Virus record (IMG/VR): IMGVR_UViG_3300012012_001194
Span: 37,504 to 101,503 of that record
DNA: 64,000 bases
Direction: 5' to 3' (one strand)
DNA from: a virus
The notes under the pieces are model-generated. The model was given only the letters and a program-made list of their open reading frames with translations. It had not been told where the DNA came from and did no database searches. Both the position numbers and the translations under genes were made by a program. How positions within the stretch are numbered: position 1 is the first letter of the stretch; every line of letters begins with the position of its first letter. This document shows, one piece after another, positions 49,735-55,761 of the stretch.

Positions 49735-52016
49735 TATGCGTAGCCTCCTGCTTGGGGTTTCATAACTCCACCCTTAACGATAGACAGTAACTGTAGTATG
49801 GCTTTATCAGAGAGTGACTTGTTCTTCATCAAGGTTGGTAGGTTCTTCCTAAGAATATCACCACCAGGGTTTCTTCCAGCTTCTTCTAACGCCTTCCGTG
49901 CCTTTTCTGGGGTATCTATTAGAATGTTCTTACCTTTAGCCCATTCTCGTTTGATCTCTGCTAGGTGAGCTTTAAACTCTTCTGGATCTAGGACGTACTT
50001 TAATTGGTCTAAATTAAGTCCTGTACGAACCTGATCGGCAATGCTCATCACTGGTTTTTCTAACAGCTTACCGTCATGTAACGCTGCGTGACTAAGCTCG
50101 TGTCGAAGGACTGTTAGTTGCTTCGCAGCACCTTGCCATAGCTTAGAGTAAGGGTTAATTCTGACGTCGCCTTCCGTTCGTGTGCCTAGGTATGGCCTCC
50201 CCTTGAAGGTAGTAATCCCGCCTAAACCATCATTGTTCCTAGATTCCTCTGGCCAGTCCGCTCTTCGGTTACTTACCGATATGAGTTTATCAAGAGCACT
50301 GGGTAGCCAAGTAACTAGCCCGCTTTTTCCAGCAGCTTCTTGATGAGGTTGCGCAGAGCTAACAGCCTTTTCTAACCCCCCTGGTACACCCTTATAAGCA
50401 TCCTCTAAGAAAGGACGAAGACTCGCCGTAGCTCTCGTCTCGGGCGGTAATGCTAAGCCCTCCATAACTGTCGGTGTGGGTTCATAAGGGTTCTTAGCGG
50501 GTTGGCCAGGGATATAAGGGCTTCTAGGGCCGCTAGCTGCGTTAGCTACGCCTGAAAGGCCACCTATAAGGCCGCCAGCAAAACCGCCTATGCCTAAGCC
50601 AGTCATGCCGCCATGAAAGGCGCCAGACAAAATGCCCCTACGCTTATATAGGAGGTTGCCATCGTCATCAACATAGTAAGGCTTCTTAGTTCCATGCTCA
50701 TCTTTGTAAAAGCCACGCCTATTTGAAGGGCCTTCTGTCTCTAACTCTTCAGAAAAGCCGGGGTTTATAGCGCCTATCAATCCACCGCCAAGAGCGCCAA
50801 TACCACCGCCTACAAGAAAACCACTAGCAGCTGGCGATAAGTCACCGCCACCGCCACCTCCGCGCCTAGCGTACTTCATAGCAGCTTGCTTGCCCATCAT
50901 TGCTCCAAACGCCGCTGCTTTGTTTAACTTACCCATGGACTTATCCTTTGATGTTTGTTTGTTCTTAACCTTTGCCTTTATGGTTTCCCTTAGTGCCTCA
51001 ATCTGCCTAAGCGCTTCGTCCTTTGGAATATTATGCTCGCTGGAGTAGGCCCCAGCATACTCATCCATGTATTTCTTTATAGCCTGCTCATTTCCCAAAG
51101 CCTCCCTCTCGCCATAAGACTTACCCAAAGAGGCCCCTAGGTTACCGCCGGTTATTGCACCTGCAAGGCCACCCACAGCAGTTCCTAGCGCTCCTAATTG
51201 TGGAAAAACAGGAAGGCTGTTCGCACCCATAGCATAAGCCAAAAGAGGTGGGCCAGCTAGGCCAAGGGCCCCACCAGCTACAGTGCCAAGCGCACCGCCA
51301 ATGCCAGATCCCCAGTAGCTACCAAGGCCCATAGGCTTAAGCCTAGCTGCCTGCTCTAGGGTCCTGGTTAGTAGTTCTGGGTTAAGCTTAGTCTTTGCAG
51401 CGCCTGTTAACAGGCGGTCTTTACCTTTACGCCATGCTGCGTGCTCTTGCCATAGGCTTGGAGAGAAGGTTTGGTACGCAGACGCCATCGTCCTTCTTAA
51501 AAGGCTGTCCTTAGGATACTCGTTAAAGTCTATTGCGTGCCCAAGCTCGTGCATCATCACGCCGGGGTTGCCAGAGGGGAGCCAGACGTTGTCAGCGGTG
51601 TAGTGATAAGCATCAGGCATTGACTGCGTAGTGACAGAGGTAGGGCCTTCAAAGGATTTAACTATCGTGCCGTCTTCATTTATCGTGAACCTGCCCTCGC
51701 CCTCTCCAAAGTTATCCACTTCCATGCCGTATGGGTTTTCGTAGTTTGCCTTATAACGCGCTGAGTTTCTAGGATTAGCGTTAACCCTAGCCTCCATGTC
51801 ATTTAATCTAGTTCCGTTGAGTTCTACCCTCGTGTTGTCTAGCGCACCATGGAGAGAGCCCGCCTGCATAGCGTTAGCTAGCAAAGTAGCGTCGTTTAAC
51901 TTAACCGCAGCAGAGGGTTTATTAGACATGGAAGGGAAGTCGGGCTGCCTGACTCTTTTATCAAACAGCTGCTCAACTTCTACAGCTTCTTTAGTTAACG
52001 GAGGTAGCCTGCGCAT
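49734..52016 (-). CDS. Double metalloprotease-like protein with internal leader
   Basis: The 760-residue frame contains two halves. Half 1 (1-360) has GVMMHELGHAIDFNEYP with HELGH at 156-160, then a Gly/Ala-rich membrane-like stretch (238-300). At residue 361 comes MGKLNKAAAFGAMMGK (then QA), the shared leader, with AAAGGA seven bases before its ATG (50936), so half 2 may also be made by internal initiation. Half 2 has a second Gly-rich block (395-490) and VLRHELSHAALHDGK with HELSH at 639-643. A leader in mid-chain suggests a gene fusion or two overlapping products. Two zincin sites in one frame are unusual. Confidence 0.65.
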   Translation of the reverse strand: MRRLPPLTKEAVEVEQLFDKRVRQPDFPSMSNKPSAAVKLNDATLLANAMQAGSLHGALDNTRVELNGTRLNDMEARVNANPRNSARYKANYENPYGMEVDNFGEGEGRFTINEDGTIVKSFEGPTSVTTQSMPDAYHYTADNVWLPSGNPGVMMHELGHAIDFNEYPKDSLLRRTMASAYQTFSPSLWQEHAAWRKGKDRLLTGAAKTKLNPELLTRTLEQAARLKPMGLGSYWGSGIGGALGTVAGGALGLAGPPLLAYAMGANSLPVFPQLGALGTAVGGLAGAITGGNLGASLGKSYGEREALGNEQAIKKYMDEYAGAYSSEHNIPKDEALRQIEALRETIKAKVKNKQTSKDKSMGKLNKAAAFGAMMGKQAAMKYARRGGGGGGDLSPAASGFLVGGGIGALGGGLIGAINPGFSEELETEGPSNRRGFYKDEHGTKKPYYVDDDGNLLYKRRGILSGAFHGGMTGLGIGGFAGGLIGGLSGVANAASGPRSPYIPGQPAKNPYEPTPTVMEGLALPPETRATASLRPFLEDAYKGVPGGLEKAVSSAQPHQEAAGKSGLVTWLPSALDKLISVSNRRADWPEESRNNDGLGGITTFKGRPYLGTRTEGDVRINPYSKLWQGAAKQLTVLRHELSHAALHDGKLLEKPVMSIADQVRTGLNLDQLKYVLDPEEFKAHLAEIKREWAKGKNILIDTPEKARKALEEAGRNPGGDILRKNLPTLMKNKSLSDKAILQLLSIVKGGVMKPQAGGYA

Positions 52017-52027
52017 CGCTCACTTCC

Positions 52028-53080
52028 TTATTTGCCGTGAACTGGAGGAGCACCAGGTATCCCGGCTTTGGCGCCCTGCCACGCAAGACTACCCAGATGT
52101 GCATAGGCGTTGCCAGTGCCCCGAAGCAAGCCCAGGGAGGCGCCCCCGACAGGTAACATAGTCGCAACGGCCCCTAAAGCGTTAGCGTCATCCTGCACAT
52201 CCTGCTTAATAGCTTCACCTTTAACGCCTTTAGTAGTTGGGGCACTTTTATCTTGTCGATAGTCCCGTCTAAAATCATTGTAATTGCCCATCTCTCGTTG
52301 CTTGTCAGACAGGCCTGGGACGTTGTTGTAAGGTCCGGATTTTCCAGTAAGAGTATCGTTAACTTTAGAGTTAAAGCTAGCGTCAGCCTGCTGCTTAGCA
52401 AAGGCTGAGTTTATTTGCCCCTGCTCTGGGCTAGGGTTGTGGATGTTGTACTGAGGAGGCGCTTGTGGATCTCTTGGAGCAAAGCCTTGAAAGGGGTTTG
52501 TGTTTGCTGCAGGCCCGCCAGTGCTTCGCCCAGAGGACGCTCCACCAGCGCCAGGCCCCCTAGGTGGAGTGGCCGGTACTCCATTGGGAGTACCCATTTG
52601 CTGGCCAGTGCCGGCTCTCTTCCCCATCATTGCTCCAAACGCTGCTGCTTTTTCTAGTCTGTTCATAGCTTTTATATACTCCGGTGGAATTAAATCAGTA
52701 ACGTAGTGCTCGTCGTGCCCGCCTAGCCCCTTGGCTAACTCGTGAACCTTGAAGTCGCTAGGAAGATCTATTCTTAAAGGAGGCGCTGGAGTTCCTTGAG
52801 CTAACATTTGACGAATCCAGCCTTTACCTTCTTCTTTTGCTTTGGCCATAGCTGATGTTTTGGCGGCCATATTGGCGTAAAATTCAGCGTATGAAGGCGA
52901 GGTTGTAAGAAATAGCTTGGGTCTAGGATCTTTCTCGTTCAACCCAGGCAAAGTGCCGCCACCGCCCCCCACGTAACTTGGGTCAAGCCCTGTACGTAAA
53001 ATACTATCTATTCGGTCTGGATACGTGCCGTGATAGAACGTTCTAAACTTGTTTTCAGGTTCCGCAAGCGGCTCAGCCAT
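52028..53080 (-). CDS. ART-like domain fused to a leader-tagged protein
   Basis: The 350-residue frame begins with a domain of about 138 residues: FYHGTYPDRIDSILRTGLDP (residues 15-34), PKLFLTTSPSYAEFYANMA (54-72) and EHYVTDLIPPEYIK (124-137). The HGT, FLT-S and Ala-x-x-YA pattern resembles ADP-ribosyltransferase and KptA folds; a catalytic Glu is not certain. The shared leader MNRLEKAAAFGAMMGK (then RA) starts at residue 139 (ATG 52666), with CGGAG twelve bases before it, so a second product is possible. The remainder is disordered. T4 also packages ADP-ribosyltransferases (Alt), a useful parallel. Confidence 0.55.
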   Translation of the reverse strand: MAEPLAEPENKFRTFYHGTYPDRIDSILRTGLDPSYVGGGGGTLPGLNEKDPRPKLFLTTSPSYAEFYANMAAKTSAMAKAKEEGKGWIRQMLAQGTPAPPLRIDLPSDFKVHELAKGLGGHDEHYVTDLIPPEYIKAMNRLEKAAAFGAMMGKRAGTGQQMGTPNGVPATPPRGPGAGGASSGRSTGGPAANTNPFQGFAPRDPQAPPQYNIHNPSPEQGQINSAFAKQQADASFNSKVNDTLTGKSGPYNNVPGLSDKQREMGNYNDFRRDYRQDKSAPTTKGVKGEAIKQDVQDDANALGAVATMLPVGGASLGLLRGTGNAYAHLGSLAWQGAKAGIPGAPPVHGK

Positions 53081-53092
53081 AGACTAATACCC

Positions 53093-53515
53093 TTACGCTG
53101 CATCTTGGTTAGAAACTATACTAAGTCCGCCGTTATCCAATCTACGTCTTAAAGACCTAAGCTCATCCTCTAATTGAATGACCTTAGTTCTTAGCTCGTC
53201 GTTCTCCTTACGACAGTTACGCCTGTCGTTGTAGAGTTCTTCTATGTCCTTCTTAAGGTTCTTCATCTCTTCCCTTAGGAAGGTCTGCATGTCTTTGGAT
53301 GACTCTACTATGAGTCGGTACTCGCTGAAGAGCGTATCATTCTCATGGTGCTCTAAGCGCTGCTTCTTAAAGATGATCTCTTTGGTCTTTATGTCAGCTT
53401 CCTTTGCCGCTTTAAGCTTATTTACATAAATAAAGGAAATGGCCCCCGCAAGGGAGCCAGCAGCACCAAATAGAATGCTTATCGCAGACAATATGATGTC
53501 TAGCTTAAAGTCCAT
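53093..53515 (-). CDS. Membrane-anchored coiled-coil protein, spanin-like
   Basis: The 140-residue product is read from ATG 53515 (MDFKLDIILSAI) with GAGGAG nine bases upstream; the frame is open for 17 more codons without a site. Residues 5-33 form one N-terminal membrane segment, followed by a long coiled coil with heptad Leu/Ile and charged residues (KKDIEELYNDRRNCRKENDE) to the end. This layout matches inner-membrane spanins (Rz) but also membrane tethers of the virion. No overlapping Rz1-like lipoprotein gene is visible in the same span; the small lipoprotein at 30560 is far away. Confidence 0.55.
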   Translation of the reverse strand: MDFKLDIILSAISILFGAAGSLAGAISFIYVNKLKAAKEADIKTKEIIFKKQRLEHHENDTLFSEYRLIVESSKDMQTFLREEMKNLKKDIEELYNDRRNCRKENDELRTKVIQLEDELRSLRRRLDNGGLSIVSNQDAA

Positions 53516-53543
53516 AATGTTAGACTCCTCAAAACAATTAAGA

Positions 53544-54005
53544 TTAATACTTCCTTGGGGGAGCATTGTTTACATCGTTGAAGGTGTCAGGATTAGCTTT
53601 AGGAGATTTGAACATTTTACCCATCATGTTTTTAACATCCGGAGCTACCGCTCCCGCTGCCATAGCGCCTGGAACCAAAACGTTCTTGTTAGCTGCAGCT
53701 AGGATAGGATTGCCGCCGTTTCTTGGGTTCATCATGCCGCCTAGGAAGCCAATACCGGCGTTTGCAGCACTATGAGCTCCTTCAAGCCTTCGTTTAAAAT
53801 CGTATATCCCATCACCGTTTGGTCCTAGTTGTGATTGTATGAACGGCCCTACTGCGTCTTCAATCCCCTTGCTGACCCTACCGCTAATATTAGACCCCAT
53901 TGTTTTAAGTTGGTCAGCAGGTGTTGGCTGACCCGCCATTGGAGGGTTTGCAGCCCTCTTAAAGAACACCCTATGAAGATTTGCTAACTTATTGAAACTG
54001 CGCAT
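53544..54005 (-). CDS. Small protein with MRSFNKLANLH leader
   Basis: The 153-residue product is read from ATG 54005, where the leader shared with the gene at 43686-44789 begins (MRSFNKLANLHRVFFKRAAN); nine upstream codons are open. Gly/Ala-rich segments (AHSAANAGIGFLGGMMNPRN, VLVPGAMAAGAVAP) could contact membrane. It follows a structured noncoding stretch. Probably a packaged virion protein; no enzyme motif is seen. Confidence 0.55.
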   Translation of the reverse strand: MRSFNKLANLHRVFFKRAANPPMAGQPTPADQLKTMGSNISGRVSKGIEDAVGPFIQSQLGPNGDGIYDFKRRLEGAHSAANAGIGFLGGMMNPRNGGNPILAAANKNVLVPGAMAAGAVAPDVKNMMGKMFKSPKANPDTFNDVNNAPPRKY

Positions 54006-54049
54006 GATTGTTACATCCATGTAAGTGTGCATTAAAAACCCAGTCTAAA

Positions 54050-54275
54050 ACCTCTCCAGATCCCCTACCCTGGAGACCGAATTGGAACTTAATCCAACAG
54101 CAGGCCAGCAAATTGAGCGTAATACTGCCCGCCCCTCCTGCCATACCTAATCAGCTTTCGCCATGGTACGGGTTCCGAGTCTGTAGAACAGGCTTCCTGC
54201 CATTCGTCTATCAGTACCTAACCAGTTGACGCCCTCAACTAAGTCCTAGACTGGGCCCGTATTGTTCCAGAATCC
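54050..54275 (-). ncRNA. Multi-hairpin structured noncoding region
   Basis: Within a gene-free gap of 349 bases (54006-54354) five helices are visible: CTCCAG/CTGGAG (54054-54059 with 54070-54075), TTGGA/TCCAA (54082-54086 with 54093-54097), GGTAC/GTACC (54165-54169 with 54214-54218) enclosing CAGG-CTT-CCTG (54189-54199), AGTTGA/TCAACT (54224-54229 with 54235-54240) and CTGG/CCAG (54251-54254 with 54267-54270). There is no T-run after them. Orientation is assumed minus because the leader-type gene follows on that strand. It may be a long regulatory leader or a separate RNA. Confidence 0.5.
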
Positions 54276-54354
54276 CATCTAAAAGTCTATCATAAATAAT
54301 AACATGGTTACATAGCGCAATCTCTTTTGTCCTCAAAGTCATGCCCAAACAGCT

Positions 54355-54918
54355 TTATGCCTGTTGCAGCCCCTTTTTAGAGAACACCATGCCGTTGTTT
54401 TTAAAGAACTCTCGCTTCATTGTGCTTACATTTTTTGCTGTGTTCGTAAGCACTGGGCAGAATGTAAACCCATACCTGCTAAATAGATCTACCCAGTAAT
54501 CTGCAGACTTACAGTTAACGTGGTGATGCCCCCGCTTACCTGGAGGAGCAAAGGTCATGAACACATAGTTAGCTGCCTGCATTAACTGCATATAGTTGTC
54601 TTCAAACTTACTTTCTACATGCTCCACAAACTCACAAGACCATATCATGTCTACTCGCTTATAACTGTAGGGGCCTTGAGTAAAGTCATGAAGAATAAAC
54701 CAGTCGTCAGTTCTCTGAAGCGTGAAATCTCCGTCTATGCCATAGGCTTCTATGCCTCTAGCTCTAGCTGCCTCTACCATTCCGCCAGTGCCGCAGCCCA
54801 CATCTAATAGCGTGGTTACCCCTAGCTTGTTCTTGGCGTATAGAAGCAGGCCTACGTCTATATGTGTTACGTTAGCATGCCCGCCGAGATGATTAGGTAA
54901 CTTGCTGGTTGAGTTCAT
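54355..54918 (-). CDS. Class I SAM-dependent methyltransferase
   Basis: This is a 187-residue protein. TTLLDVGCGTGGMVEAARARG at about residues 35-55 is motif I, which binds the methionine part of SAM; YGIDGD is motif II with the ribose-binding acid; DMIWSCEFVEHVESKF near 90-105 is the motif IV region. HHHVNCKSADYWVDLFSRYGF resembles small-molecule and sugar methyltransferases of the Methyltransf_11/23 type. No DNA-methylase motif (DPPY or NPPY) is present, so a sugar or other small molecule is more likely than DNA. The ribosome site is weak. Confidence 0.82.
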   Translation of the reverse strand: MNSTSKLPNHLGGHANVTHIDVGLLLYAKNKLGVTTLLDVGCGTGGMVEAARARGIEAYGIDGDFTLQRTDDWFILHDFTQGPYSYKRVDMIWSCEFVEHVESKFEDNYMQLMQAANYVFMTFAPPGKRGHHHVNCKSADYWVDLFSRYGFTFCPVLTNTAKNVSTMKREFFKNNGMVFSKKGLQQA

Positions 54919-54949
54919 GAGGAAAGTGCTTTCTAATTAGGCACTTAGG

Positions 54950-55759
54950 TTAAAGTGCGCCAGGGGGCATGTAAGGAAACTCATCATCGCCGTCTTCCGT
55001 ATCAGCGTCCTCTAGGTCGCTTAGCTCCCTAAAGATAAAGCTAGCCTTGCTAATCATATCTAAGCGAGGAAGCTTAGGGAAGATTAGGCGCATAGCCTCT
55101 TTAATCCTACTAACATTACGAGTAATCATGCAGTCATCAGGGGAGTTGAGCCCTATCTCTACGATGATCTCCATGTAAGGAGCCTCAGGCTCATCATCAT
55201 AACCAGAATCTAATAAGTCCTTATCATCATCGTCATCATCGTCCTCATCATCGTCATCAGAGTCTTCAAAGGTAATATCCCCAATATCGTAGTGCTCGCT
55301 ATCACTATCAGAATCGCTCTCTCCTGGCTCGCCCTCTTGTCCCGTCTCGCCTTCTAAGCCATGGTCTACGTGCCATTCAGCTTCTTCCTCTTCGTCTTCT
55401 CGCCTGTGCCTCTCTATGCGAGCTCTGTGCTCCTCAAGGTCAGCTTCGGTTATGGTGTTAGACTCTTCGTCCCTCATAGTTACAGCTTGCATGAACAAAG
55501 GCCCAATCTTACCAGAGTCATCTTTGATCTGGGCAGAGGCGACTACCTTCTCAAAGTGCGCTACTAAGTCTTTTTGGGTTGTGAAGCCTGACTCAGACAA
55601 GATGTCAATGATCTTAGTAGAGTCATATACAGCAATGCACCCACTCTGAGGAGCGGGCACTACACCTACAAAGGCTTCGTCATAGCCTTCCATGAGCTTG
55701 ATGTCTGGATAAAGGCTCCTTAGCTCCTTCAACGTCATGCGAGCGGCGCGCTTTCTCAT
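54950..55759 (-). CDS. Strongly acidic protein, unknown
   Basis: The 269-residue protein starts MRKRAARMTLKEL, with K-R-A at residue 3. Residues 1-115 look globular; about 125-200 are almost all Glu, Asp, Ser and Gly, including an uninterrupted Asp run near 180; a second small globular part follows (residues 200-255). The middle is like a DNA-mimic or histone-chaperone-type acidic segment. It lies two bases downstream of the large virion gene and shares its transcript. It may counter basic proteins in the capsid or host; that is speculation. Confidence 0.5.
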   Translation of the reverse strand: MRKRAARMTLKELRSLYPDIKLMEGYDEAFVGVVPAPQSGCIAVYDSTKIIDILSESGFTTQKDLVAHFEKVVASAQIKDDSGKIGPLFMQAVTMRDEESNTITEADLEEHRARIERHRREDEEEEAEWHVDHGLEGETGQEGEPGESDSDSDSEHYDIGDITFEDSDDDDEDDDDDDDKDLLDSGYDDEPEAPYMEIIVEIGLNSPDDCMITRNVSRIKEAMRLIFPKLPRLDMISKASFIFRELSDLEDADTEDGDDEFPYMPPGAL

Positions 55760-55761
55760 AG

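Noticed and set aside
54006-54300. Minus-strand frame interrupted only by TAG codons, suggesting stop reassignment
   Set aside because: Many clear genes here end in TAG (polymerase fusion, small lipoprotein), and about 100 codons without TAA or TGA can occur by chance. Local hairpins explain the region better.
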